A DNA stretch of 64,000 nt, taken from contig WWBZ02000001.1 in NCBI GenBank assembly GCA_011503125.2, positions 806,001 through 870,000 of the forward strand, in the 5' to 3' direction. Positions 1 to 12,769 of this stretch are shown piece by piece. A program made the position numbers and the translations under genes. The notes below the pieces were generated by a model. It had not been told where the DNA came from. It was given only the letters and a program-made list of their open reading frames with translations, and searched no databases. The DNA is from Botryosphaeria dothidea (lineage: Eukaryota; Ascomycota; Dothideomycetes; Botryosphaeriales; Botryosphaeriaceae). Within the stretch, counting starts at the first letter, position 1, and each line of letters begins with the position of its first letter.

Positions 1-1
1 T

Positions 2-1758
2 GACCATGCGAGACAGGAACGTGTTCCCGCATGGATCACTCGCGTCACCCAAGAGCTCTCCGTATCGCCCGTATACGATGCCAGATTCTGGAACCCACCG
101 AAGGATCAGAGATACGTCTTCAAGAACCAGAGGCCCAAAAGGCCCAAGAGTCTCCGAATCTACGAGGCGCATGTGGGCATCTCCTCGCCGGAGGCCAAGG
201 TTGCGACATACAAGGAGTTCACTGCCAACGTTCTCCCACGCATCAAGCATCTGGGCTACAATGCCATCCAGCTGATGGCTATCATGGAGCATGCATACTA
301 TGCCAGCTTTGGATATCAGATCAACAGCTTCTTTGCAGCAAGCAGTCGTTATGGCTTCCCAGACGACCTCAAGGAGTTGATTGATACGGCCCACGGCATG
401 GGTATCACGGTCCTTTTGGACGTGGTTCACAGTCACGCTTCGAAGAACGTCTTGGACGGTCTCAACATGTTTGACGGAAGTGACCACCTCTACTTCCACG
501 AAGGTGGTAAGGGACGACATGACTTGTGGGACAGCAGGCTGTTTAACTACGGAAGTCATGAGGTCCTGAGATTCCTTCTGAGCAACTTGCGGTTCTGGAT
601 GGAAGAGTACCAGTTTGATGGCTTCCGCTTTGACGGAGTCACGAGCATGCTCTACGTCCACCACGGCATTGGAACGTGAGTTTGCCCCTACAGTATTAGC
701 TTTCCTCTCTCTAACAACTACAGTGGATTCTCCGGCGGATACCATGAATACTTCGGGGACAAAGTCGACGAGGAGGGCGTTGTTTATTTGATGATTGCGA
801 ACGAGATGCTCCACAACCTGTATCCAGATGTCATAACGATCGCAGAGGACGTGTCGGGTATGCCTGGTCTGTGCGTCGCGCTGTCACTCGGTGGCATTGG
901 CTTCGACTACAGGCTGGCAATGGCCATCCCGGATCTGTACATCAAGTGGCTCAAGGAGAAGCAGGATATTGATTGGGACATGGGAGCCCTGACGTGGACT
1001 CTGACCAACCGGCGCCACGGAGAGAAGACTATCGCATATGCAGAGAGTCACGACCAAGCGTAAGTTTTGAGAAGAACGTAGGTGAACTGTAACTAACCTG
1101 TCTCAGGCTCGTCGGCGACAAGTCACTTCTGATGTGGCTGTGTGATGCCGAACTCTACACCAACATGTCTGTTCTCACGGAGCTGACGCCCGTCATCGAT
1201 CGTGGTCTATCCATGCACAAGATGATTCGCCTCATTACCCACGGCCTGGGTGGAGAGGGCTATCTGAACTTCGAGGGCAATGAGTTTGGCCATCCTGAGT
1301 GGTTGGACTTCCCGCGTGAAGGCAACAATAACAGTTTCCATTACGCGCGTCGCCAGTTCAACCTGGTGGATGACCAACTCCTCCGCTACCGCTTCCTCAA
1401 CGAGTTCGACAGCAAAATGCAGTGGACTGAGGAGAAATACGGCTGGTTGCACTCTCCGCAGGCCTATATCAGCCTTAAGCACGACGGTGACAAGGTGGTC
1501 GTGTTCGAGCGGGGTGGCTTGCTGTGGATCTTCAACTTCCACCCGAGCAGCAGCTTCACAGACTACCGCGTGGGCGTTGAGCAAGAGGGCACATACAAGA
1601 TCGTCATCAACACTGATTCTCCGGATTTTGGCGGACATGGCAACATCAAAGAAGACACGCGCTTCTTTACGACGCCATTCAGCTGGAACAACCGCAAGAA
1701 TTTCCTCCAAGTGTACATTCCGTCAAGGACGGCGATCGTATGTGCTCGCGACGTTTAA
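2..1758 (+). CDS. GBE1: 1,4-alpha-glucan (glycogen) branching enzyme, 5' partial
   Basis: The enzyme cuts alpha-1,4 glucan chains and rejoins them by alpha-1,6 bonds during cytosolic glycogen synthesis (GH13 family). The gene runs in from the left edge. Exons are 2-675, 724-1059 and 1107-1758, giving 553 residues of a protein usually near 700, so the N-terminal carbohydrate-binding part is missing. Visible motifs are [13 protein letters not shown] at the start of the catalytic barrel, [19 protein letters not shown] carrying the nucleophile Asp, AEDVSGMP carrying the acid/base Glu, and ESHDQA carrying the third catalytic Asp. The all-beta C-terminal domain is complete to the TAA stop. Both introns have GT-AG ends and CTAAC branch points. 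The identification is secure; only the start is unseen. Confidence 0.96.
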
Positions 1759-2298
1759 ATGTCGAAGTGAGCTGTGCTGACAAACAATCGCAGGTCTTGG
1801 CAATCGAAGAGACTTTGTAGACGCGACCGCCGGGCGGGTGGAGATGGTGTGACATGAATGGCAGGCTGGCGCGTTGAGTGTGAGGGGGTGGCAGGGTACT
1901 TGTAGAATAGCCAGAATGACATGCAGGCTGCGAGAGGACTTCACGTGACCCAGACGGCAATAGCAAGAAATGGCATTGCGGCGCGACCATGAACAGTCAG
2001 CAGTAGTGCGGCGCTCTAGTGATGCAATTGAATCAAATGTCCGTCGCTCGTTGTGAAATTGATGGCGACATAACGGCGGGCCGGGTCGGGTCGCGGGCAC
2101 GTTAAGGTTCCTTGGTTGTTGTTGGGGACTCCGGCATTCGGAAGGCCGTGGTCACTGGACCTGTGGGCGATGGCCTGTGCCCGCTTCGGAGAATCTCGCT
2201 CGCAGTGAAGTTGCACCTCGACCGTCTCCCAGACGAGCTTCCTCTCTCCCCATCCACCTCTCCACTCCCATCTACCCTGCCCTCCGACATCCTGCAGA
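1759..2298. other. Intergenic: branching enzyme 3' end to ATP2 5' region
   Basis: These 540 bases hold the 3' flank of the branching enzyme gene and the leader and promoter of ATP2. A C/T-rich stretch at about 2218-2280 precedes the ATP2 start, as is common in strongly expressed fungal genes. I see no convincing TATA box and no coding segment. Confidence 0.6.
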
Positions 2299-4295
<1,997 letters not shown>

Positions 4296-4853
4296 ACGCG
4301 AGTGGATTGAGCCACGGAGGAAGGGAGCTGACAATTTCTGCCACACATGGAGATAAGCGCCGGATGGATGGATGGGGGGATTTTTCGAAGCCATTGTTAG
4401 AAAAGACAAGGGCAAGAGTTTCCCATGAATGCATTTTTGATTTTTTGTACAGAAAAGGGGATGAACGGAGGACATCTGGCGTCTTCTCCTGTGCCATCTT
4501 GGCGTGTAATCCTAAAGCTGAAGATCCTCGTACCATCTCGAATCATTCCCTTGTGTTTAAGATGTATACCGAGATTGGTTTGTGACTGCTGATTCAGAAC
4601 ACTAGATTCACGTGCTCGAAGCACCGCAATTACAATCAAATACGCTGCTATTCACATGATAGCTTTCTAGGCCTGCATTCTACCACTGTCAGTGATCGGA
4701 TGTCTTCCGCATCCAGAATACTAGATACACTGCCTATGACATCACGTCGTTCTATTTGCGGGGAAGCTCTGGAGAAGCGATCACATTCGCGCACTCCTCC
4801 AAACTTTCTTTACTCCCAAAGTGTTCTTTCTCCTTCCCATTTCATTCGATCCT
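4296..4853. other. Convergent 3' flanks of ATP2 and CENP-I
   Basis: This 558-base gap separates two genes that run towards each other. It should hold both 3' UTRs and polyadenylation sites. The part near ATP2 is T-rich (about 4434-4446), but I find no clear AATAAA and no coding segment. Confidence 0.55.
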
Positions 4854-7245
4854 TCACGCAGCAGCAGCACCCCCACCGGGAACAGAAGAAGCCTCCCTCA
4901 TCAGATCCTTCATCGTCACGAACATGAAGTCTCGCAAGCCGCCGGCGCCCCGCTCGGCCAGCCACTCCAGCACGCGCACCCGGTACGTCTTCCAGTTGAG
5001 GTCCGGCCGGTTGGTTCCGCTCGCCCGGCTCAGCCGGCTCAGCGTGCGCTGCGTCACGGGGCCGGGCGGGTGTTTTGCTGCTGCTGCTGCTGCTGCTGCT
5101 ACGTTGTCGGCGTTCTCCCGTCTTCCCTCGCTCCTGCCCTCGATCGCCGCCCACCGCTCCTCCACGTCCTGGAAGGCGGCCAGGGCGAGCGAGGCAGTGA
5201 GGGCGTTGTGGGAGAGGCCGAAGAGGGAGGGGAGGGCGTAGTCGGGGCCGGTGCCGGGGGCTGTCGCGTTCGTGGAGGAGATGGTGAGGGGCGGCAGCGA
5301 GGCGAGCCAGGCGTTGAGCGCGTCGGCGACGCCGGGGGCGCACAGGCAGGCGAGGGCGTTGGGGTCCTGCGCGGTGAGGCCGCGCGAGCGCCAGAGCAGG
5401 TTGGCGACGTCCATGAGGTAACCGTTGAAGGCGTTGGTGACGGCGCGGGGGAGGTTGGTGGCTGTCGCTTGGGTGGAGCCGTTGTTGTTGGTGTCGGCGG
5501 TGAGGTCGGCCTCGAAGGCGCGTTTGTAGGTGGCGAGGAGGGCGGTGAGGTGGGAGAGCGTCGCGAGGGAGGGGTGGAAGAGGAGGGTGTAGAGTGTGTG
5601 GGCGTCTGGGATGGTGAGGGGCGTGAGCGGTGATGAGAGGGAGGCGAGCGTCGTGAAGTAAGTGAGGATGGCGGTGGCGGTGGAGAGTGGCGTATTGGGT
5701 TGGGAGGTTAGGATGGAGAGGATTGCGGAGGAGATGTGCGAGGTCAGGGCGGCGAAGTTGGACGAGTTAGAGGCTTCGTCGGTTTCTGGATCGCTCGCAT
5801 TTGCGGCTTGGTTCCAGTTCTGAACGACGAAGGTGTAGAAAGCAAGCAGACGATCGTAGGCATTGGAAGTGCCGCTTGAGACTACTGCTGTTTCGGTTGG
5901 ATGGAGATATGTGGTTTTGAAGTCTGCCACAATATCAATGTCTGTTCTGAATTGAGCGATGCTTGGGCTTACCTTCGAAGTCTTGCAGGGGCACAAATGC
6001 CACCAGACCAAGTACGGATTCTGAAGATGTCCAGCCATCCCAAAGAGGAAGATATGACTTTAGGAAAGCCTGCGCTGTAGGTAACAAGGCCTAATGCTGT
6101 TAGTTAGAAGATTTCATCAAGTGCTGCGTACCTCAATCACAAACCTTCGTAGCGCGAGTGTAACTCAACATTCCATCGAGCAGCTCTTCGAAATGATCAG
6201 GGAGACTCATCTCACTCCCGGCAGCATCAAGAGCTTCTCGCAAGAAGCTCTCCAGCCATAGTTCCAGCCTTCGTGCAGCAGCATCTGAAGGATTGAGAAT
6301 GAGGTATTTCTGCAGGAGGGGATCTCTAAAGGAGGCCAGCAATTGGTTGGGTAGTTGAATCTTCTCAAGATGCTTCACGAGATCATCCGCACTGTTAATT
6401 TCTTCCAGGGTAACGGATTTCTCGTTTGCGTAGGAGGTGCGGACGTCAGGCAAGACGGAAGCTTTTGCCCGCTTCGCACCCCGACGGATTACTTTGAAGC
6501 CGTCCTGCTGTGTATGGAGTTGTTCGTTCCTGTCAGCATGAGTCTCTTGAATGACTTGCAGTCTCTGACGCCACTCGTCTTGCGCAGTATTGGCAAACGA
6601 GGTGCGGCCTGATGTGGCGTTGCCCACAATAATTTCCGGATAGTAGTCCTTGTAGACCCGAAGCAAGCCGACTAGAGCAGGGTCCTGTCCAGTTGCACGA
6701 ACCATTTCCAAGAGTTGCTGTATGCGGAACGGGCGGACATGTTTGCGGCGTGTTATAAGGGATAGCAAGTGGCACAGTGGAATTCTGAGGCTCATCGTAT
6801 CCATTAGGTTGAACAGGACGCCGTAAAGCTTGGACAAAATGGTTGCATCGTCCAGCACATCGACGACGACAATGATCCACTTGAGCAACGAAGATTGAGT
6901 GGCGGCCGAGGGTTTGGTCTGACCTTGTCCAAGTGCTCCCACAATGGTGATGATGATGTTGGAGGAGACTCTTTCAGCGGGATACAGATTCTTGACCAGA
7001 TTGGTCAAGCTGGTTTGATCAAGATGACTCCGGCGCGTGACCATGTCGACAATATTTTCGAGGTCGTCGCGGTCGAGGCCATGCTGGTATGCATGATTGC
7101 ATACGGCATTGACGAAGGTGTCAACTTTTTCTTTACGCTGCTTCGCGGGTACAGTGGAAGCTAGGCCAAGAATATCAGCGGCGCGTTATCAAGAGAGGCG
7201 CGTGGAGAACGGACCAGCGCGCAGTGCTTCGATGGTGGCGCGCAT
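4854..7245 (-). CDS. Inner kinetochore protein CENP-I / Mis6
   Basis: CENP-I (Mis6, yeast Ctf3) is a constitutive centromere network subunit that helps place CENP-A and build the kinetochore. Exons on the minus strand: 7245-7215, 7160-6145, 6090-5973 and 5923-4854, giving 744 residues. The Mis6 hallmarks are KLYGVLFNLMDTMSLR, PLCHLLSLITRRKHVRPFRI, LLRVYKDYYPEIIVG and SVLPDVRTSYANEKSVTLEE. The chosen start makes MRATIEALRAASTVPAKQRK, which resembles other fungal N-termini, but its first intron has a weak GTCCGT donor and an upstream 5' exon cannot be excluded. The C-terminal third is encoded by unusually GC-rich sequence with an eight-alanine run. There are CCAAT and ACGCGT boxes upstream. The family call is strong; the first 10 codons are tentative. 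Confidence 0.9.
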
Positions 7246-7382
7246 GGCAGCGGCACGATCTGAAAACACAGTTAGCACAGAGGGCTACAGGGCGAACAGA
7301 AGCTTTGAGAGAGCGGAGTCTGTGTGAGCGCGGGCATCGCCGTATCGGACGGAGTGCATATGATGTAAGGCGCGGAGGAGAG

Positions 7383-7388
7383 ACGCGT
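7383..7388. promoter_or_regulatory. ACGCGT (MCB-like) box upstream of CENP-I
   Basis: The palindrome ACGCGT lies about 140 bases upstream of the proposed CENP-I start. In yeasts this is the MBF site of G1/S genes. The hexamer recurs elsewhere in this GC-rich window, so function here is only a possibility. Confidence 0.3.
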
Positions 7389-7452
7389 GCTGTGGTTGCA
7401 GGCGTGGGTATTGTTGTTGCCGGTCCCCGTGCGCGCAGAATGCACGCTTGTG

Positions 7453-7457
7453 ATTGG
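7453..7457 (-). promoter_or_regulatory. CCAAT box upstream of CENP-I
   Basis: Read on the minus strand the sequence is AGCCAATCA, a good match to the binding site of the fungal HAP/CBF complex. It lies about 210 bases upstream of the proposed CENP-I start. Confidence 0.4.
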
Positions 7458-7849
7458 CTGCCAGTGCCCACCACGGCCACCTTTTCCGGCCGCCTTCTAC
7501 AAGTCGACGGCACGAAATCTTGCGTGGGGAGCGGTTGTAGTTGCAGTCGAGATTCCTTGATGTTGGCTAGGAAGAGAATCAAGTACGATACTATTAGGTC
7601 GCAGTAGACACCAAGATCTTAGCAAGCCAAAGCTACAGAAAGCCAGTGCGAAAAGTAGATAGATTCACAGTGCAGTGGCACTAATGATCGAACCATACGC
7701 ACGAAAGTGCAACTTTATATCCGTCGCCCCGCATCATCACCCTATTAATGACATAATCGTTCCCCACTTTCCATTGGTCAACCACCTCATACCATTTACG
7801 AAACCTCAAATTGATCAATCCACGCTTTGAATCCTGCAAAACACCAGCA

Positions 7850-8458
7850 ATGGCTCCACCACTAACCGGCGGTTGCCTCTGCGGCAAGATTCGCTATACC
7901 CTGGCCGCTGATGCGGAGCCGATCTACAGCGTCGTCTGCCACTGCATCAACTGCAAGAAATCGAGCGGGACGCACATGGTGAACGCGAGCATTTTCCTCA
8001 AAATTGTAAAGATCTTGTCCCCAGAAACACGAAACACATCACGGATTTAGCTCGTCTTTCTCACATGCATTCAAAAAACAGCAATTCACCCTCAATTCCG
8101 GCACCGTCAAAGCTTACGAGGATGCGGCCACCGACTCGGGCACGCCCGTATACCGGCACTTTTGCGGAGACTGCGGTAGTCCTGTCTACATCACGACGCC
8201 CGTGCTAGACTCGATCCTGTCCTTGTTCAGCGGTACACTGGACCAAGCAACTACGTGGTGGAAGCCGAATAAAGGTGATTCCCCCCCCTGGCATTCCAAA
8301 TCTCCCGAAATGATGAGCTTTGTTAAATTTTTCGGATCATAGAGCAATACATTGAGACCAAGTCACACTGGCTTCCTGATTTGGCGGTAATCAAGAAAGA
8401 GGGCGTCCTGGAAAGGCATTCAAGAGGGGCCTTGGGCGAACAGACTTTTAATGCTTAG
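7850..8458 (+). CDS. GFA-domain (CENP-V / formaldehyde-activating type) zinc protein
   Basis: A small protein of the glutathione-dependent formaldehyde-activating enzyme fold. Exons are 7850-8005, 8082-8274 and 8343-8458, giving 154 residues, usual for this family. The zinc ligands typical of the fold are present: GGCLCGKIRY (CxC) near the start, CHCINCKKSSGT (CxxC pair) around residues 39-46, and HFCGDCGSPVY (CxxC) in the second exon. Most fungal members are uncharacterised; some may act on thiol adducts, but the substrate cannot be read from the sequence. The start follows an A-rich context (CAGCAATGG). The acceptor of intron 2 could also be placed two bases later, but only the chosen site keeps the frame. 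Family assignment is firm, biochemical role unknown. Confidence 0.88.
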
Positions 8459-8806
8459 ACAGTCGTTGAGAACCACCAAGCATTGTTTCACTGGATAGTC
8501 TTCAATCAACCGTATCTGCGATGAGAGGCTCGGTTTTCCTTTCCCATTTTCCGGATGTGAAGACATGCACAAGGCTCCGGTCAAAATGTTGATCTGGAGG
8601 CAATTGCATCTATCGTCCATATGATTTCTCAATCCCAACCGAGAGGGATACCAATTAGCAGATAGGCGATGCAAAGGAAGCTTTCTCTGTTTTATGCATA
8701 CTTGGATATTCATGAATCCTTCATCGTCTCTTTCCAATGTTTTCCTCCACGGCTTTTGTATGATATTCCACTTTCGTCCTTCAAGCAAGGAGCATCCATC
8801 GTACTC
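8459..8806. other. Convergent 3' flanks, GFA gene and EMC7
   Basis: The 348 bases separate the stops of two converging genes. The sequence is of ordinary composition. I see no further gene or obvious element. Confidence 0.5.
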
Positions 8807-9603
8807 TTAGCCCCGTCGCTTGGCACCGCTCCCACCGCTCTTTTCCTGCTGTTGTTGCGGCTGATCGTTCGTCTTGCCAGCCAAGAAAGACGCCAAATCG
8901 AAGTTCTGCAACTGGTTCGCCGGATTCTGCGAGAGCGGGCTCTTCTTCTGCATCTCCTCGAACTCGGCGCGAGTCTCCTCGTCCACTGCAATTTGAGAAT
9001 CGGCCCATCAGCAACCATTCCTCCCGAGACCGAAATCAAGAACAGAGGACACTTACTGTTATCCATCAAATACGGCATCCCCACAATCAACGCCAAGCTG
9101 AAAACCCCCATCAAGATCATCGGATTCTTCAAGAAGCTCATCACGTTGAACCCGCCCCTCTCCTGATAATACTCCTTCTTCGCCACCGCCCGCACCTCCG
9201 CCACCAACTTGCCCTCGTCCCTCCCGGCCTTGCCCCTCTTCTCGCCCTTGTTGCTCCACTCGTTCCCGCGAAACGTCTGCCACGCCCGCGCCTTCTCGTC
9301 CGCGTCCACGTCCACCCGCAGGTTCTCGAACGCGTGGTCGCGCGCGTGCACGCTGAGCAGGTAGGAGCCGGCGGGGACGTCGGCGAAGACGAACGAGCCG
9401 TCGCGTCGCAGCGGCGCGGAGAGGGCGGGCCCCGCGCTGTGCAGCGTGGCGTGCGTCGAGGCGGGCAGGACCGAGGCCCCCGCGGGGAGGAGGGCCGGGT
9501 TGGGCGGGACGATGAAGGTGAGGTTGGCGGCGTCGGCGAGGGGGAGGAGGGCGCTGAGCAGCGCCGCGGCCGCGGCGGCGGCAGCGGTGGTAGGGATGCG
9601 CAT
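8807..9603 (-). CDS. EMC7: ER membrane protein complex subunit 7
   Basis: EMC7 (yeast Sop4) is a lumenal beta-sandwich subunit of the ER membrane complex, which inserts and stabilises membrane proteins. Exons on the minus strand are 9603-9057 and 8985-8807, giving 241 residues. The protein shows a signal peptide built on an alanine run (residues 1-26), a carboxypeptidase-regulatory-like beta-sandwich with GSFVFADVPAGSYLLSVHA, and RGGFNVMSFLKNPMILMGVF, the family's conserved segment leading into the single membrane span. It ends in a cytosolic tail with EMQKKSPL and a Gln/Gly-rich, basic end. The junction ...LMDN/MDEETRAEFEEMQ is conserved in the family. The 5' half is very GC-rich. Identification is confident. 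Confidence 0.92.
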
Positions 9604-10195
9604 TTTGTTTGTGGGTTGATGAGAGGATGTAGGAAGATTGTGAAGTCGTGGATGTTCGTGGTAGGAGAAAGCGGTATGTGGAGCGGCCGCTGAAGGAATT
9701 GCGGCGTCTTGGAGATTGTGTTGTGTGGCCCCGAGGTGAAAATGGGTTGACGGAAGTGGGAGGCTTCGTGCAAGGTGACGGTCGAGCTGCGTGGATGTGG
9801 TTGTAGCTTGTGAGGCCCGCCGTAATCGTGCGCCACACTTTGTGGCGTCGCCTCGTAGTCCTAACCACGGCTGCCTTCTGAACCGTTGGAAGGCAAAACG
9901 ATGGCAGCAATATGCTCTTGATAGAGGGCGATAAGGCTGTGCGACTTGTCATCACCAATTGGGTCTTCTCCGTCCAACTGACACAAGTTCAATGTCAACA
10001 TTTCCATTTCAGAATATGTCGCTTTCAACGCCAGGACACCTCCGCTCCCTCACGTCCCACGATCCATTCCTATTAACGATCTACAATACTATCTATATTT
10101 CCCCTATTACCTCAGCTGAAAAGAAAAGCCCGGGATGCCCTAGTCAGAACTTATACAACCGTAAATTCACGAACAAGTCAACCTTTTCTTCTCGT
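9604..10195. other. Intergenic: EMC7 promoter and CLPTM1 3' flank
   Basis: Two minus-strand genes follow each other here with 592 bases between them. The region contains the EMC7 5' leader and promoter and the 3' end of the CLPTM1 gene. I found no TATA box I would trust and no coding segment. Confidence 0.5.
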
Positions 10196-12200
10196 TCACT
10201 TCCTCTTCCTACCCTTTCCTCCTTTCTCAGCACCCGTCGTTTTGGCCTCCGCCGCCTTTACCTCCTCCACGGCCTTCTTCTCCCCATCCGCCGGGCTAGT
10301 CAGCGGCTTATTGGCAACCTTGTCCTGCTCCTCTTCCTCCTCGCCACCCTGGCCGAACTCGTTGACACGAGAGTAGTCAACCCGGTACTTCCAGCCCTGG
10401 TAGAGGTAGATGAAGAAGATGACGTCATCACGCAGCGTCGCCAAACGGTGCAGCGTGGGCATCTTGATAGTGAAGGCGAACAAGTCGTCGATGAAAGTGT
10501 TCAGGAACTTGTACATCATGGCCTTGCGCGGCATGTGCGCCACCGACTTGAGGCGGTAGTTGATATAGAGCGAGGGCACCATCATCAGGAAGCCGTATGC
10601 GTAGACGCTACCGACGAGAGTGGCGATGATGAAGCTGTACCACGACTTGTGGGTCTCGTAGACGAGCGAATAGCCTGCGTAGGCAAGCAAGAGCGGGACA
10701 GCAACCATGTAGAGGTACTTGAAAGCGATGCGATCGTACTCCTGCGTCTCCTTCTCCTTATCAGACAGCTCATGCTTGTCCTTCAATTCGATCTTGTAAG
10801 GCAAGAAGGAGTCTGGGCCAGCCGGTTGGATCTTGATATCAACCGTCTTAGTGATCTTCCACGCTTCGATGAGAATTCCCATGCCCTGTCCGAAAAGAAT
10901 CATCCAGGAGGTGTTTTCGTTGTTGTCCATCAGGTAAAGGAAGATGACAGTCTGCATGAAAACGTTACCAAGGATGGTACGAACGGAAGTGCCGATGTTG
11001 TCTTTCTTGTTGCGCCAATGTGAAACATCGTTCTTGAAGGCAAGCATCTCGAAGATCATGTGGAGAATGGTAACGACACCTGTAGTGGCCAGAAGGTAGG
11101 CGTTGCTGTCGATGAGAATGCGCTTGAAGTCCTCGAACTCCTCGCCAGAGCCACCAGCAGTCATCTGTCCGGGGTTGGCAGCCGCATTCGCCTGGTTAGA
11201 CTTGACGTTTGCATCGACACTGGCAATGATGCTGTAAAGCCAGTTCTTTTGCTGGTTCAGATTGATATGCAGGGGAATCTCCGTGGTAGTAGAGTTCAGT
11301 TCAATCATGTGGTCCTTGAGTTGCCAGAAGGTATTGACGAAGAGGATGGGATAATACCAGCCATTCTGGCCAGAAGCATCCCTAGCCCCCGTAGCCTCAA
11401 GCTGAATGGATCCGCGCAACGCCGGGTGCAGCTGAGGATACCTCTGCACACCGGAATCCGGGATGAAGGACATGGTAAAGTTGGGATGATAGTAGTTCAC
11501 CAGTTGGAGCTGCTCATACTCGGGCTCGGGCTCTTCTTCTTCAGCACCGTCACCGCCAGCAAGCAAGTTCTTCGTCTTCTTGACCTTCTTCTTGGGCAAG
11601 CGTTGGGTCAAAGGGTACGCGAAATGGTAGGCCTTCGAGGGGTCATAACTGGGAGCAGACGGGTCCAACACTTTGCCGGATTGAGCGACAAAGAAGTGCG
11701 CCCAGATAGGACCACCAGCCTGAACTTCCTTCGTAACCTTGATGGTAGTGTCGATCTCCCGCTTGTCCTTGAAGTCGCCGTACTGGAAATTCTTCTCATC
11801 CACGACCAGCGAATCTTTGGGCATAGACTTCAGCGAGGGCACAACCATGGACGGCGATACGTAGATGTTGAGGTCCAGGTTGGTGCCGGCCGGCCAGATT
11901 GGAGCAATCGTCTGCGGAATGGCATTGTACTGGGCGTCTGGGGCGAGGCCTGGCGGCCTGCTGGCGAAGTCGGGAATGGGGGCATTGGCGCCGGGAACGT
12001 TGGCATTCTGTTGCGGCTGCGACCCTATGCCGAAGATCTGCTTGGCAGCGAACTGCATCAGCAGAAAAATGCCGACGCTCTGCGCAGCGGTGCGCAGGAA
12101 CTGCAGTGGACATAGACAGTCAGCCTTCAAGCATGTGTTTGGGCGGGCTTGGCAGTAGCAAGGAACGTACGCTCTGCTGTTCACTCCGTTCTTCAGGCAT
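10196..12200 (-). CDS. CLPTM1-family multi-pass membrane protein
   Basis: Relative of human cleft lip and palate transmembrane protein 1, an ER/Golgi membrane protein implicated in receptor assembly and lipid scrambling. Exons are 12200-12171 (only ten codons) and 12100-10196, giving 644 residues. An N-terminal hydrophobic anchor follows a short cytosolic leader. A large lumenal domain holds PIWPAGTNLDLNIYVSPS and HMIELNSTTTEIPLHINL. Then come several membrane spans including VVTILHMIFEMLAFKNDV, WMILFGQGMGILIEAWKITK, YLYMVAVPLLLAYAGYSLVYE and SWYSFIIATLVGSVYAYGFL, followed by KAMMYKFLNTFIDDLFAFTI. The C-terminus is rich in Glu, Ala and Lys and ends GRKRK. The donor GTACGT and acceptor CTGCAG support the first intron. 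The extended open frame beyond 12200 lacks family similarity, so I start at MPEERSEQQ. Confidence 0.92.
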
Positions 12201-12769
12201 CTTGGATGGAGGTATGCCTTGGATTGTCTCGTGGGGAAGCCTCCGGACAGATGATCAGGCGGGTCGAAGGTGGGAGAGAAATCGAGCGCGACAGTACACG
12301 ACACGACGCGCAGGCCCTCGGCGGTCCGTAGGCGGTGGGCGGCGAGCGAGAGCGGCGGGCGTTCTGGAAGCGGCTGCCTTCACGCCGGCAACGCGGGGCT
12401 CCCATTGGCTGGCCACGCTATGATGCAAACTGTCTGTTCCGCCTCCGCCTCCGTCGGATCCAAAAGAGCACAGCAGCACACTAAATGCTGTGAACGTGCG
12501 TCCAACAGATCAAATGACTTGTCCATGACCGAACCACGGCTTCCACTCGCCTCCCTTGTCCCTCTCTATATAATCTCCACGGTCCCCTAAATCCTCCCTG
12601 TTCGTCTTTTCCTGCCGCAGCGCTAAAGCACTCAGCCGCATCGGTGACTCAGTGACTCGATCCTACATCATAATTCATACCTATCTACTCTCTTTTACCT
12701 TCCGCCACACTTTCAATTCTCCGAACAACACACCTTAATACTATACCCTCACCTTACACTCGACCAACC
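12201..12769. other. Divergent promoter region, CLPTM1 and LOG genes
   Basis: These 569 bases separate two divergent genes. There is an inverted CCAAT box (ATTGG, 12404-12408) and a TATA-like element on the LOG side. The last 170 bases before the LOG start are C/T- and A-rich, a typical fungal leader. Confidence 0.55.
12567..12574 (+). promoter_or_regulatory. TATA-like element of the LOG gene
   Basis: TATATAAT lies about 200 bases upstream of the LOG start codon, and C/T-rich sequence follows it. Position and sequence suit a TATA box; no start site can be seen. Confidence 0.4.

Larger units (their letters stand above)
7246..7849. other. Divergent promoter region, CENP-I and GFA gene
   Basis: The 604 bases lie between two divergent start codons. 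The CENP-I side holds a CCAAT box read on the minus strand and an ACGCGT motif. A splice-acceptor-like sequence with a CTAAC branch point on the minus strand at about 7260-7275 hints that the CENP-I leader may contain an intron. I see no separate gene here. Confidence 0.5.

Noticed and set aside
9959..11023. 354-codon plus-strand frame over the 3' part of CLPTM1
   Set aside because: Antisense shadow; CLPTM1 motifs lie on the minus strand.
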